This document shows, one piece after another, positions 1 through 8,941 of a stretch of DNA of 64,000 bases (positions are counted from its first letter, which is position 1; each line of letters starts with the position of its first letter). The notes below the pieces were generated by a model, which had not been told where the DNA came from, ran no database searches, and was given only the letters and a program-made list of their open reading frames with translations. A program made the translations under genes and the position numbers. Origin of the DNA: Sporosarcina sp. ANT_H38 (GTDB lineage: Bacteria > Bacillota > Bacilli > Bacillales_A > Planococcaceae); contig NZ_VOBC01000001.1 in the NCBI RefSeq assembly GCF_008369195.1, forward strand, positions 372,001 through 436,000, read 5' to 3'.

Positions 1-1
1 A

Positions 2-430
2 TTGGATACCTACTGGGCACTTATTCTTCCATATACTGCATTCGAACTTCCAATTGCTATCTTTTTAACAGTAGCTTATATGACGACGATTCCTAAAGAG
101 CTTGAGGAAGCTGCGATTATAGATGGGTCAGGTTATTGGGGGATATTTTTCAAAATGATGCTTCCTTTATCGGTGCCAGCATTATCTACCGTAGCCATTT
201 TGTCGTTTTTACGATACTGGAACGAGTTTGTTTTTGCTCTCGTATTCATTAATGATTCATCGTTAAAAACACTACCTCTGAGTCTAGCCATTTTTTCAGA
301 CGGATTCAGTACAGACTATGTATTAACCATGGCAGCCATGACGGTTGCAGTTGTCCCTACGATTGTTATGTATCTGATTTTCCAAGAACAAATCATGAAA
401 GGCATGGTTGCTGGATCTGTTAAAGGATGA
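2..430 (+). CDS. Carbohydrate ABC transporter permease (MalG type), 5' end outside window
   Basis: This is the C-terminal 142 residues of an inner-membrane permease of a sugar ABC importer. The cytoplasmic EAA loop that docks on the ATPase is clear: E-E-A-A-I-I-D-G followed about ten residues later by a L-P-L-S-V-P segment. Hydrophobic membrane spans lie on both sides. The reading frame is open to the window edge, so the true start is upstream. The downstream DUF624, ROK kinase and GH4 genes suggest a beta-glucoside or oligosaccharide substrate. The substrate is inferred from context only. Confidence 0.88.
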   Translation: MDTYWALILPYTAFELPIAIFLTVAYMTTIPKELEEAAIIDGSGYWGIFFKMMLPLSVPALSTVAILSFLRYWNEFVFALVFINDSSLKTLPLSLAIFSDGFSTDYVLTMAAMTVAVVPTIVMYLIFQEQIMKGMVAGSVKG

Positions 431-469
431 AAAATACGTTTATTTTGACACAAATAGATTCTTTTTAGA

Positions 470-1066
470 ATGGTGGTGAGGCAGTTGGATCTTATGTTGT
501 CTAAATATGCATTGGCTTTACAGAAGATCTATTGGTTTGCTTATTTACAAATGTTATGGCTGTTGTTCACCTTATGCGGTCTAATCGTTTTTGGGATTTT
601 TCCAGCAACATATGCCCTTTTAACGATGTTCAAAGATGCAGAAGAACTGTCCGCTAGAGAGGCTTTTCACAAATTTAAAACGATCTTTGTTTCTTCATTT
701 AGGGCCATCAACCAAGCGGGATTGATATGGCAAACCATGTTGTTCTTGGTAGCAAGCAACTTGTTCATTATTCCGAATGTTGGTATTTATGTGCAAGTAA
801 CAGTCATTGGGGTGCTGGGATTAACGATTCTTGGGATAATTCATTTCTTTCACTACTTTGAGATTGACAAATCAAGCCTATTTCAAATAAAACGAGCTTT
901 TTCATTTGTTTTTTTGCAACCTAGAGAAAATGTGGGGTATATGCTTATCTTAGTAATTCTACTGCTTGCTACTCAATTTATTCCCGGTATTACTTTCTTT
1001 TATGGTATAAGTACTTGTGCGTATTTTGTAGTTAAGATAGGAAAGTATGAACATCGTTTAAACTAG
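470..1066 (+). CDS. YesL-like DUF624 membrane protein
   Basis: About 198 residues with four to five hydrophobic segments and the N-terminal pattern typical of DUF624/YesL proteins: aromatic-rich first helix, then G-I-F-P-A-T-Y-A. These proteins are habitually encoded next to sugar ABC importers and glycosidases in Bacillota; their function is unknown. It follows the permease by 39 bases, probably in one operon. The start is uncertain: the purine-rich stretch at 475-481 would better serve TTG 485 or ATG 494 than ATG 470. Confidence 0.72.
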   Translation: MVVRQLDLMLSKYALALQKIYWFAYLQMLWLLFTLCGLIVFGIFPATYALLTMFKDAEELSAREAFHKFKTIFVSSFRAINQAGLIWQTMLFLVASNLFIIPNVGIYVQVTVIGVLGLTILGIIHFFHYFEIDKSSLFQIKRAFSFVFLQPRENVGYMLILVILLLATQFIPGITFFYGISTCAYFVVKIGKYEHRLN

Positions 1067-1095
1067 AAAGTATGTTAAATAGAGGAGACATGCAC

Positions 1096-1998
1096 ATGGA
1101 ACTACAGAGGTATTTACTGTTTGATATCGGTGGGACTCATGTGAAATGGGGGATTCTAAATCAAGAGGGGAAGATACTATCCAAGAATCATTTTGAGGTA
1201 CTTGATGTTCATGATGATTCCGTTTTACAAGGTATGCGTAACATAATCATTAGCCATAAGAATGTAGTAAAGGGAATCGGTATTAGTGCACCAGGATTTA
1301 TTGACTCTGCGACAGGATATATTGAAAAAGGTGGAGCGATAAAGTTTTTCGATGACTTCCATTTGAAAAGTATCCTTGAAGATGAATTTAATGTATCAGT
1401 CACGATAGAAAACGATGTTAATTGTGTTGCGCTAGCAGAGCAATGGCTAGGAAATGGAAAGGGACTCAAAGATTTTATCTGCATAACAATCGGGACCAGT
1501 ATAGGTGGCTCACTTATTATAAATGGAGAGTTGTATGGTGGTCACTCATTTCGGGCAGGTGAATTCGGTTACATAATCACGGAGGATATGAATCATAGAA
1601 CACCATTAGAAGGACGCATGGGTCGTACTTCCTCGATGTCGATCCTTCGAAAAAAATATGCCAATCATTATTCCATGCCACTGTGTGAAGTGTCTGGTGA
1701 ACGAATATTTCAAGACTTTGATGCAAAGGATCCTTTTGCAAGCGAACTGGTTGACACCTTTTATCAGAATTTAGCCATTGGAATCTATAACATTACGTCT
1801 ATTTTTAATCCTGAAAAAGTGTTGATTGGCGGTGGAATAACAGCTAGGGAACTATTCTTAGACGAGTTAACAAGTAAAATAGATTCGCTAAACGAATTCT
1901 TTGATATTAAAATAGATCTTTGTTATTTTAAAAACGATTCCGGTCTTGTGGGTGCTTTAGTACACCATCTTAATCAAAAAACAGTGAGACATGGATAA
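1096..1998 (+). CDS. ROK-family sugar kinase (candidate beta-glucoside kinase)
   Basis: The N-terminal phosphate-binding motif D-I-G-G-T-H-V-K-W-G (from residue 10) and the central G-T-S-I-G-G-S-L loop (about residue 133), followed by G-E-F-G-Y, mark a ROK-family ATP-dependent sugar kinase. The cysteine cluster C-x-C-G-x-x-G-C that binds zinc in most ROK glucokinases is absent. It is replaced by a stretch without cysteines after E-F-G-Y. ATG 1096 is preferred because AGAGGAGA at 1081-1088 is spaced for it; earlier ATGs at 1072 and 1090 exist. Between a sugar permease and a 6-phospho-beta-glucosidase, a role phosphorylating imported beta-glucosides is likely, but this is inference. Confidence 0.82.
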   Translation: MELQRYLLFDIGGTHVKWGILNQEGKILSKNHFEVLDVHDDSVLQGMRNIIISHKNVVKGIGISAPGFIDSATGYIEKGGAIKFFDDFHLKSILEDEFNVSVTIENDVNCVALAEQWLGNGKGLKDFICITIGTSIGGSLIINGELYGGHSFRAGEFGYIITEDMNHRTPLEGRMGRTSSMSILRKKYANHYSMPLCEVSGERIFQDFDAKDPFASELVDTFYQNLAIGIYNITSIFNPEKVLIGGGITARELFLDELTSKIDSLNEFFDIKIDLCYFKNDSGLVGALVHHLNQKTVRHG

Positions 1999-2052
1999 GA
2001 AATGCAGATTACAAGCACTCATATTCTCTTTAATTGAAAGGAGCAATTGAAT

Positions 2053-3393
2053 ATGCTTGAAAAAGAAAGACTGAAAATTGTTGCAATCGGTGGTGGATCT
2101 AGTTATACACCAGAGTTAATTGAAGGTTTTATTAAAAGGTACGCCACTCTCCCGATAAAAGAATTATGGCTAGTCGATATTCTAGAAGGGGAGACAAAAC
2201 TTGGTATAGTCGGAGCTTTGGCTAAAAGAATGGTTAAAGAAGCAAACATCCCTATGAAAATACATTTAACATTGGACCGTAAACTAGCTTTGAAAGATGC
2301 TGACTTTGTTACAACTCAACTAAGAGTTGGAGGACTGCAAGCGAGAGTGATGGATGAAAAAATCCCACTTAAATATGGAGTGATTGGCCAAGAGACAAAC
2401 GGTCCAGGGGGCTTGTTTAACGCACTTAGAACGATTCCGGTAATACTTGATATTGTGAATGAAATGGAAGAATTATGTCCAAACGCATGGTTGGTTAATT
2501 TTACAAATCCTGCAGGGATGATAATGGAAGCGATTTATCGCCATTCGAACTGGAGAAGGGCGGTGGGGTTATGCAATGTACCGATTGGGATGACAAGGGC
2601 AGTAGCTAAATCTCTTGAAGTAGAGCCGGAACGTATTCATATAGATTTTGCTGGGTTAAATCATATGGTTTTCGGCTTAGATATATATATAGATGGTAAG
2701 CGAGTTACTGACAACGCGATGAACGCAATTGCTTCTAACAAGCGTTCCATTACTATGAAAAATATTGCAGAGCTAGATTGGGAACCAGATTTTCAAAAAG
2801 CATTAAACATTCTCCTATGCCCCTATCACCGATATTACTATAAGACTCATGAAATGCTTTTAGAAGAGATAAGAAGTGCAAAAGGGGTAGGCACACGTGC
2901 AGAGGTAGTTCAAAATCTAGAAGAAGAACTTTTTGACCTTTATAAAGACGAGAATTTACGAGGAAAACCTGAACAATTGGAAAAGCGTGGAGGCGCCTAT
3001 TACAGTGATGCTGCCTGTAGTTTGATTGACTCCATATATAATGATAAAGGTGATATCCAAACGGTTAACACTCTTAACCAAGGCGCTATCGCTAGTATTC
3101 CTAATAATTCTGCTGTTGAAATAAATTGTGTTATTAAGAAAAGTGGACCAAAACCTATCGCTATAGGAGATCTGCCAGTACCAGTAAGGGGACTTGTACA
3201 GCAAATAAAATCATTTGAACGCACAGCATGCGAGGCTGCAGTAACTGGGGATTACCAGAAAGCACTAGTAGCTATGATAATCAACCCACTCGTTACGTCT
3301 GATACGATAGGCAAAAAAATACTCGATGAAATGCTTGAAGCACAAAAGAAGTTTTTGCCGCGATTTCACAAAATTTTGGGCAAAGGTATATAA
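2053..3393 (+). CDS. 6-phospho-beta-glucosidase, glycoside hydrolase family 4
   Basis: Cytoplasmic NAD+- and Mn2+-dependent enzyme hydrolysing 6-phospho-beta-glucosides by the redox-elimination mechanism of GH4. Visible are the dinucleotide-binding loop G-G-G-S-S-Y-T-P-E-L near residue 13, N-P-A-G at 152, the metal-ligand cysteine in C-N-V-P (C174, the signature of the beta-glucosidase branch) and the second metal ligand H204 in N-H-M. Its 446 residues match the family. ATG 2053 has GAAAGGAG about ten bases upstream; TTG 2047 would be too close. It follows the ROK kinase by 54 bases and closes the operon. Confidence 0.92.
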   Translation: MLEKERLKIVAIGGGSSYTPELIEGFIKRYATLPIKELWLVDILEGETKLGIVGALAKRMVKEANIPMKIHLTLDRKLALKDADFVTTQLRVGGLQARVMDEKIPLKYGVIGQETNGPGGLFNALRTIPVILDIVNEMEELCPNAWLVNFTNPAGMIMEAIYRHSNWRRAVGLCNVPIGMTRAVAKSLEVEPERIHIDFAGLNHMVFGLDIYIDGKRVTDNAMNAIASNKRSITMKNIAELDWEPDFQKALNILLCPYHRYYYKTHEMLLEEIRSAKGVGTRAEVVQNLEEELFDLYKDENLRGKPEQLEKRGGAYYSDAACSLIDSIYNDKGDIQTVNTLNQGAIASIPNNSAVEINCVIKKSGPKPIAIGDLPVPVRGLVQQIKSFERTACEAAVTGDYQKALVAMIINPLVTSDTIGKKILDEMLEAQKKFLPRFHKILGKGI

Positions 3394-3769
3394 TTCTAAG
3401 GGAAAAGGGTTGTTAAGCAGTGCGAAACAGACAGCTCGTCAACTAATTGCATTTATGGCGAATGCAGATTTTAAAACAGCGGGCCCGAGTGCTTTTTTGT
3501 GTGATTATTGAAGGTTAGTTAGAAGCGGATTAATAAGGTGGGTGACTGACCGAATAACATTGCTGACTGTTCAAAGTTGTCAAGGCAGATTTCATGAACA
3601 GCGTGCACTTTTACAGTCTTGACCCGCTGGTACTTGAACTAAATGATTACGTAAACTGGTAGACTAAAATTAGTATCCACAGTACGCTCGATTATAAAAG
3701 TCAGTTAGAGTACAGATTGCAGACGTTATAAAATTTGTTCGATTTAAAGTTGACCAAACCAACCCGAGC

Positions 3770-3900
3770 AGGCAGTTATCAGCTGACACTATTAGCCATG
3801 ATAATCAACCAGTTTACTATTTCTGATACGATAGGAAAAAATACTTGAAGCATACTAGGAATTATTGCCGCAACTTCACTAAAGTACTTCAACGGGGACC
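3770..3900 (+). pseudogene. Decayed 3' end of a second GH4 glucosidase gene
   Basis: This stretch aligns with the last 50 codons of the intact GH4 gene. It has a G-S-Y-Q counterpart of G-D-Y-Q, then L-A-M-I-I-N, then S-D-T-I-G-K, followed by eroded counterparts of the E-A-x-K-K-F-L-P-R-F-H-K-I-L tail. Small deletions bring stops, for example TGA just after S-D-T-I-G-K-N-T. Similarity fades upstream of about 3730. It looks like the tail of a duplicated or related glucosidase gene whose body was deleted. Confidence 0.75.
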
Positions 3901-3919
3901 TGTTTTAATTGGAATATAA

Positions 3920-3961
3920 AAAAAGACCAGAAGAAACCAAAAGTTTCTCTGGTCTTTTTAT
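3920..3961 (+). terminator. Rho-independent terminator
   Basis: Stem AAGACCAG with an inner GAAAC/GTTTC part and a short A-rich loop, followed by T5. It lies after the GH4 remnant and probably once ended that gene's transcript. Confidence 0.75.
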
Positions 3962-4040
3962 TACTCTTCAATTTAAAGTAAAGGGAACTAGAAACCAAGT
4001 AAGGCCAACTTGTTGAAAGTCGTTACTATCAAGAGAACAG

Positions 4041-4139
4041 TTATTTTAGTAATTTAAACTTCATGGCATATTCAACAAGTTCGCTTTTCTTGGAAATACT
4101 AAGTTTGTTTATGAGTGTTGCAAACTTTGGAGGTCGTAC
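4041..4139 (-). pseudogene. C-terminal remnant of a LuxR-type response regulator
   Basis: On the minus strand, 28 codons ending in TAA at 4041 read F-A-T-L-I-N-K-L-S-I-S-K-K-S-E-L-V-E-Y-A and then M-K-F-K-L-L-K. This is the typical end of a LuxR/GerE helix-turn-helix: linker, recognition-helix tail, then the last helix. In frame upstream only V-R-P-P-K can be added before similarity is lost. There is no start codon, ribosome-binding site or receiver domain. It is a leftover fragment, probably of a two-component regulator gene that was deleted. Confidence 0.6.
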
Positions 4140-4250
4140 CACCTTTCACAGTTGGATCTGCAGTTGGTTTGAGAGGTTTCTTGAGTTATATCCTGAGGAG
4201 TAAAACAACTAGAGCGTAGCATGGGGAAACCCGCTTAAGGATTTTTGAAA

Positions 4251-4294
4251 AACGGCCTGAACTCCCATTTTCTGGAGTTCAGGCCGTTTTTTTT
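4251..4294. terminator. Strong terminator hairpin
   Basis: A 15-bp stem (4251-4265 with 4274-4288) is followed by T8. It lies between the decayed region and the 3' end of the minus-strand mnmM gene and could act on transcripts from the left. Confidence 0.85.
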
Positions 4295-4371
4295 ATTTCA
4301 AGTCATGTGAGTGAAGGGGGTTTTATATTTGGCTCATTTAGCTGAGTAAATTCAAAGCATCTTTTTTCCTA

Positions 4372-4959
4372 TCAATCAACACGTTTGACTGTCTCAAATT
4401 CCTTCATCTTTTCAAGGAGAATAAGAAACGGAGGATTGTTTCGCTGATTGATCATTTCATAACGAATCACATGGACATCGGCTTGATGCAGATTTTTCAC
4501 GTAAGCAAGAAGTGCATCCCGTTCTTCTCCGCCGCCTTCATGCCCATCATAGACAGAGACTGCGATGATTCCGCCTTTTTTCAGCAAACGGAGCATCGTA
4601 TCGATCGCTTGGATTGTTGAATCGGCTTTTGTAACAATAGTCAAATCTTCACTATGCGGCAAATAACCAAGATTGAAAACTGCACAGCCAATTTGCCCAT
4701 TGACATATTTTTCGACATTGGCATGACTATCCAATATGAGTGATACGCGTTCACTTAAATCACCAAGTCTTTCGGCTGTCGTGTCGAGTGCGGCTTGTTG
4801 AATGTCGAACGCTAAAACATGTCCGGTTTCACCGACAAGATCAGCTAAAAAGATTGTATCGTTCCCGTTTCCGGTTGTTGCATCGACAACAGTTTCTCCA
4901 GCATGAACGGTTTCATTAAAAAATTGTCTTGCAAAAGGAAGGATGCGATGTAGCTTCAA
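4372..4959 (-). CDS. mnmM: tRNA (mnm5s2U34) methyltransferase MnmM (YtqB)
   Basis: A 195-residue class I SAM methyltransferase of the YtqB family. The SAM-binding motif V-V-D-A-T-T-G-N-G-N-D-T follows an N-terminal helix, and N-L-G-Y-L-P-H holds the position of the catalytic loop. In B. subtilis this protein methylates the 5-aminomethyl group at the wobble uridine of tRNA. The frame can be extended to 5061, but TTG 4957-4959 overlapping the mnmL stop (TTGA) gives the usual family length and starts directly at K-L-H-R-I-L-P-F. This implies translational coupling. Confidence 0.9.
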   Translation of the reverse strand: MKLHRILPFARQFFNETVHAGETVVDATTGNGNDTIFLADLVGETGHVLAFDIQQAALDTTAERLGDLSERVSLILDSHANVEKYVNGQIGCAVFNLGYLPHSEDLTIVTKADSTIQAIDTMLRLLKKGGIIAVSVYDGHEGGGEERDALLAYVKNLHQADVHVIRYEMINQRNNPPFLILLEKMKEFETVKRVD

Positions 4960-5915
4960 GTCATTTCGACCGCCCCTGCATAATGTTTCCCTTGCCAGCT
5001 GTTTCGACGTTCGAGTTCTTTGTCGATGCCATTCAACACTTCCCATTTCGTAACGCTCCACATCGGACCAATCATCAATTCAATCGGACCATCACCTGTG
5101 ATGCGGTGGACAATCATTTCTGGCGGCAGGATTTCAAGTTGGTCTACGACAAGATTAATATATTCATCTTTTGTGAGAAACTCCAAGTGCCCTTTTTCAT
5201 ATTGCTTCACCATTGGCGTTCCTTTTAATAAGTGAAGCAAATGAATTTTAATACCTTGAACATCCAATTTCGCAACTTCACGTGCTGTTTCCATCATCAT
5301 GTCGTAATCTTCAAGTGGTAGACCGTTAATGATATGCGTGCAAACACGGATGCCGCGCTTGCGCAGTTTTTCGACCCCTTCAACATACGAAGCGAAATCA
5401 TGCGCGCGATTGACGAGCTTAGCTGTTTTTTCATGGACCGTTTGCAAGCCAAGTTCAACCCACAAATAAGTGCGTTCATTTAACTCGGCCAAATAGTCAA
5501 CGACATCATCAGGTAAACAATCTGGACGAGTTGCAATTGATAACGCGATGACACCTTCTTGCGCGAGTGCCGCTTCAAATTTCTCTTTTAGCTTTGGAAG
5601 TGGTGCGTGTGTATTCGTATAGGCTTGGAAATACGCCATGTATTTGCCGTCTTTCCATTTCTTATGCATTCTCTCGCTGATTTCTGCGAATTGGACATCA
5701 ATCGGATCAACGCGGTCTCCAGCGAAATCTCCAGATCCTGCAACACTGCAAAACGTACAGCCACCAAACGCAACCGTGCCGTCCCGGTTCGGGCAATCAA
5801 ACCCTGCGTCAAGCGCAACTTTCATTACTTTGAATCCGAATTCATCTTTCAAGTGACGTGACCATGTATGATAGCGTTTCCCTTCTGTAGGGAAAGGTAA
5901 GTTTAAGTTGTCCAT
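4956..5915 (-). CDS. mnmL: Radical SAM protein MnmL (YtqA), tRNA wobble uridine modification
   Basis: A 319-residue radical SAM protein of the YtqA family (TIGR01212). The cluster-binding cysteines are spaced C-x11-C-x2-C in F-D-C-P-N-R-D-G and C-T-F-C, the variant typical of this group rather than C-x3-C-x2-C. In Gram-positive bacteria lacking the MnmC route it acts with MnmM on mnm5s2U. ATG 5913-5915 is chosen because GGAGTGA lies about six bases before it. The upstream extension to 5948 has no ribosome-binding site. It overlaps mnmM by four bases. Confidence 0.9.
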   Translation of the reverse strand: MDNLNLPFPTEGKRYHTWSRHLKDEFGFKVMKVALDAGFDCPNRDGTVAFGGCTFCSVAGSGDFAGDRVDPIDVQFAEISERMHKKWKDGKYMAYFQAYTNTHAPLPKLKEKFEAALAQEGVIALSIATRPDCLPDDVVDYLAELNERTYLWVELGLQTVHEKTAKLVNRAHDFASYVEGVEKLRKRGIRVCTHIINGLPLEDYDMMMETAREVAKLDVQGIKIHLLHLLKGTPMVKQYEKGHLEFLTKDEYINLVVDQLEILPPEMIVHRITGDGPIELMIGPMWSVTKWEVLNGIDKELERRNSWQGKHYAGAVEMT

Positions 5916-6063
5916 TTTATTCACTCCTCTAACAGCTAATTGTATCATGTTTTTCCGTTATAGTATCATCTGAATTATGGAACTTTTTCTGATTGACTTG
6001 TCTGAAAGTGGAGATAGTCATACAATCTTACTAACTTCATGTATGAACGGGGAGACGGATGGT

Positions 6064-7233
6064 ATGCCTAAAAAAGTGTGGCTTCTTGTGATTGGGATGT
6101 TTATAAATGTCATGGGTAACTCTTTTCTATGGCCACTTAATACGATTTATATGCACGATTATTTAGGGAAATCACTTTCAGTCGCTGGACTTGTGCTAAT
6201 GGCGAATGCCGGGGCAGGTGTCGTGGGCAACTTGCTTGGTGGTTACTTATTTGACCGAATAGGTGGATTCAAATCCATTATGGCTGGGATCATTATTTCG
6301 ATTATTACTTTGGTTGGCCTTGTATTTTGGCATGATTGGCAACCATATATTTGGTTTTTGACGCTCCTCGGCTTTAGTGGGGGCCTTATTTTTCCGAGTA
6401 TGTATGCGATGGTCGCAACACTATGGCCGGAGGGTGGAAGGAAAGCTTTTAACTCGATTTACCTTGCTCAGAACGTCGGTGTGGCGATTGGACCAGCCCT
6501 AGCGGGACTTGTCGCATCTATTAGTATTGACTATATTTTTCCCGCGAATTTAGTGTTTTATGTCATATTTTTCTTTATCGCTTTCTTCGGTTATCGCAAA
6601 CTTGAAATTGCGCCTGATCGTCACACAAGTGTCATTAAAGAGAACAAGAAAATTCGTCAAAAAGCACCTTTTTATGCACTACTTATTATTTCAAGTGGTT
6701 ATCTGATTATGTGGCTCGTCTATTCTCAGTGGATGACGACAATTTCTACGCACTCATTATCACTTGGCATTTCATTGAAACAATATAGTTTACTCTGGAC
6801 GATAAATGGACTGCTGATTGTTATTGGGCAACCAATTATTAAGCCTGTCATATCCAGGCTTGAGAATAAGATAAAAACGCAAATAATTATCGGGATTATT
6901 ATTTTCAGTATTTCTTATATCGTAGTTAGTTTTGCAGCATCATTCACAATGTTCATTGTCGCAATGGTTATTGTGACATTTGGAGAGATGTTTGTCTGGC
7001 CAGCTGTACCAACCATTGCGAGCCAGCTTTCTCCTAAAGGAAGGGAAGGGTTTTATCAGGGAATCGTCAATTCCTTCGCGACAATGGGTCGGATGTTCGG
7101 GCCATTCATTGGGGGAATTCTGGCTGACCAATATGGTATGCAAGTGATGCTATTAATTTTGACGGCATTTATGATCATTCCAATCATCACCAGTTTGCTA
7201 TACGACCGGCCTATTAAAAAAGCTGGTCATTAA
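6064..7233 (+). CDS. MFS transporter (YttB-like)
   Basis: A 389-residue major facilitator with about twelve membrane spans. The MFS loop 2-3 signature appears as G-G-Y-L-F-D-R-I-G-G near residue 60. GGGGAG at 6049-6054 points to ATG 6064; upstream ATGs lack a ribosome-binding site. B. subtilis carries the related yttB beside ytqA-ytqB, so position supports the family call. The substrate is not predictable. It diverges from mnmL and ends in its own terminator. Confidence 0.85.
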   Translation: MPKKVWLLVIGMFINVMGNSFLWPLNTIYMHDYLGKSLSVAGLVLMANAGAGVVGNLLGGYLFDRIGGFKSIMAGIIISIITLVGLVFWHDWQPYIWFLTLLGFSGGLIFPSMYAMVATLWPEGGRKAFNSIYLAQNVGVAIGPALAGLVASISIDYIFPANLVFYVIFFFIAFFGYRKLEIAPDRHTSVIKENKKIRQKAPFYALLIISSGYLIMWLVYSQWMTTISTHSLSLGISLKQYSLLWTINGLLIVIGQPIIKPVISRLENKIKTQIIIGIIIFSISYIVVSFAASFTMFIVAMVIVTFGEMFVWPAVPTIASQLSPKGREGFYQGIVNSFATMGRMFGPFIGGILADQYGMQVMLLILTAFMIIPIITSLLYDRPIKKAGH

Positions 7234-7269
7234 ATCGGAAAGCCGTTTATAGGCTTTCCGATTTTTTTG
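7233..7269 (+). terminator. Terminator of the MFS transporter gene
   Basis: Stem ATCGGAAAGCC / GGCTTTCCGAT with a short loop, followed by T7. Confidence 0.9.
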
Positions 7270-7319
7270 TAAAATAATAAAGGTCTCGGTCTGGGGATAA
7301 CAGACAAAAGAATCTATTT

Positions 7320-7440
7320 CACGTCTAGACTTCAGTGCCTAGAGGATCGGAGACCCACAGGATGTAGATCCTGCGCTGTTGCGCAGGACGCGGTACAGTT
7401 AGGCTGCGTTCATGTTGAACAGGCACTTTCACTTTTGTTC
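7320..7440. repeat. Degenerate Bacillus-type dispersed intergenic repeat
   Basis: Begins with CGTCTAGACTTCAGTGCCTAG and ends in CAGGCACTTTCACTTTT, corresponding to the GTCTAG..GCGCC ... GGCGCTT-CGCTTTT ends of the degraded repeats near 18.0, 26.5 and 34.6 kb. The middle contains a hairpin around TCCTGCGC/GCGCAGGA. The 7234-7537 interval otherwise holds only the terminator above and the ribosome-binding region of the next gene. Confidence 0.55.
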
Positions 7441-7537
7441 TGTGCGCTACTATCGTTGCAACATTCGATAGAGTTTGATTTAATTAAGGAGAAGGATTTT
7501 TACGTAATTTTCGAACGATTCAAAAGGGGGATGTAAA

Positions 7538-8224
7538 ATGAAACCGATTTATTCATCAGCGAAAGAGGCGGTTGCACAGATTGAAGATGGTGCAACATTA
7601 ATGGTTGGGGGATTTGGATTAGTAGGAATTCCGGAACAACTCATTTTAGCTCTAGTTGACAAAGGTGTGAAAAACTTAACGGTTATTTCAAATAACTGTG
7701 GAGTCGACGAGTGGGGACTTGGACTTCTATTGAAGAATAAACAGATTAAGAAAATGATAGGCTCATATGTTGGCGAGAATAAAGAATTCGAACGCCAAGT
7801 ACTATCTGGTGAGGTTGAAGTCGAGTTGACACCCCAAGGAACACTTGCAGAAAAGATTCGCGCAGGTGGAGCTGGTATACCTGCATTTTTCACACCGGCC
7901 GGTGTTGGAACACTCGTTGCGGAAGGGAAAGAAATCCGTATTTTTGACGGTAAAGAGTATGTTCTTGAAGGTGCGCTTCGTGCAGATTTCTCACTTATTC
8001 GTGCAGCAAAAGCCGACAAATTCGGTAATTTAATTTACAATAAAACCGCACAAAACTTCAATCCGATGATGGCGGCTGCTGGGAAATTCACAATTGCGGA
8101 AGTGGAGGAAATCGTGGAAACGGGCGATCTTGATCCAATGGCTATTCATACACCAAGCATTTATGTGCAAGGACTTCTGGAGGCACAACAAGAAAAACGA
8201 ATTGAGCGTCTGACGACTCGCTAA
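7538..8224 (+). CDS. scoA: 3-oxoacid CoA-transferase subunit A
   Basis: A 228-residue alpha subunit of a family I CoA-transferase. The N-terminal G-G-F-G-L-V-G-I-P signature and the F-T-P-A-G-V-G-T loop are present. It forms the CoA-binding partner of the catalytic B subunit encoded 18 bases downstream. Together they transfer CoA between succinyl-CoA and acetoacetate or similar 3-oxoacids. AAAGGGGG precedes ATG 7538. The exact acid (acetoacetate or 3-oxoadipate) cannot be decided here. Confidence 0.88.
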   Translation: MKPIYSSAKEAVAQIEDGATLMVGGFGLVGIPEQLILALVDKGVKNLTVISNNCGVDEWGLGLLLKNKQIKKMIGSYVGENKEFERQVLSGEVEVELTPQGTLAEKIRAGGAGIPAFFTPAGVGTLVAEGKEIRIFDGKEYVLEGALRADFSLIRAAKADKFGNLIYNKTAQNFNPMMAAAGKFTIAEVEEIVETGDLDPMAIHTPSIYVQGLLEAQQEKRIERLTTR

Positions 8225-8242
8225 GGAAAGGGGAATTGTGAT

Positions 8243-8902
8243 ATGGGAGAAGTGAATGTAAGGGAACGAATCGCAAGACGGGCTGAAAAAGAAATTGAAG
8301 ACGGTAACTACGTCAATCTTGGGATTGGCATGCCGACGCTCGTTGCTAACTATATATCGCCTGATAAAACGGTCGTACTTCAATCTGAAAATGGATTGCT
8401 GGGCATTGGACCTTATCCGACTTCGGATGAAGTTGATCCGGATCTGATTAACGCGGGAAAAGAAACGGTTACCTCTATTCCAGGTTCGGCATACTTTAAC
8501 AGTGCTGAATCGTTCGCGATGATTCGCGGAGGACATGTCGACGTTGCCATACTTGGCGCAATGGAAGTTTCTGAAAAAGGGGATTTGGCTAACTGGATGA
8601 TTCCTGGAAAGATGATCAAAGGTATGGGCGGTGCAATGGATCTTGTTCATGGTGCGCGAAAAATCATTGTCATTATGGATCACGTTGCGAAAGACGGCTC
8701 CTCGAAGATTAAGAAAGAATGTTCACTGCCTTTAACGGGGAAAGCAGTCGTTCATAAAATTATTACAGAACGTGCATTAATTGACGTGACAGCAGAAGGA
8801 CTTGAATTGAAAGAAGTATTTGAGGGGTTCACAATTCAGCAAGTCATTGATTCGACAGAAGCGGTGTTAATTGTGAAGGATGTTATTGAAGGCGTAAAAT
8901 GA
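8243..8902 (+). CDS. scoB: 3-oxoacid CoA-transferase subunit B
   Basis: A 219-residue beta subunit of a family I CoA-transferase. The catalytic glutamate lies in S-E-N-G-L-L-G-I-G near residue 51 and is preceded by N-L-G-I-G-M-P. AAAGGGG stands before ATG 8243. It is cotranscribed with the A subunit. No terminator follows before the leuS promoter. Confidence 0.9.
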   Translation: MGEVNVRERIARRAEKEIEDGNYVNLGIGMPTLVANYISPDKTVVLQSENGLLGIGPYPTSDEVDPDLINAGKETVTSIPGSAYFNSAESFAMIRGGHVDVAILGAMEVSEKGDLANWMIPGKMIKGMGGAMDLVHGARKIIVIMDHVAKDGSSKIKKECSLPLTGKAVVHKIITERALIDVTAEGLELKEVFEGFTIQQVIDSTEAVLIVKDVIEGVK

Positions 8903-8905
8903 TTG

Positions 8906-8934
8906 TTGTTAAAATGACACGATTCGGGTAAACT
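8906..8934 (+). promoter_or_regulatory. Sigma-A promoter of the leuS leader
   Basis: TTGTTA (8906-8911), a 17-base spacer and TAAACT (8929-8934). It starts transcription a few bases before the T-box leader. Confidence 0.65.
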
Positions 8935-8941
8935 AATAGCA

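Larger units (their letters stand above)
3394..4371. other. Gene-poor decayed interval
   Basis: No intact gene is visible in these 978 bases. They contain a broken copy of the end of a GH4 gene (about 3770-3900), a rho-independent terminator (3920-3961), a minus-strand fragment of a LuxR-type DNA-binding domain (4041-4139) and a second terminator (4251-4294). The part from 3410 to 3760 has only short frames. A stretch at 3593-3662 can be read as a 22-codon frame but was not recognised. Confidence 0.7.

Noticed and set aside
3326..3511. 61-codon frame overlapping the end of the GH4 gene
   Set aside because: Mostly an out-of-frame shadow of the GH4 coding sequence with no ribosome-binding site of its own.
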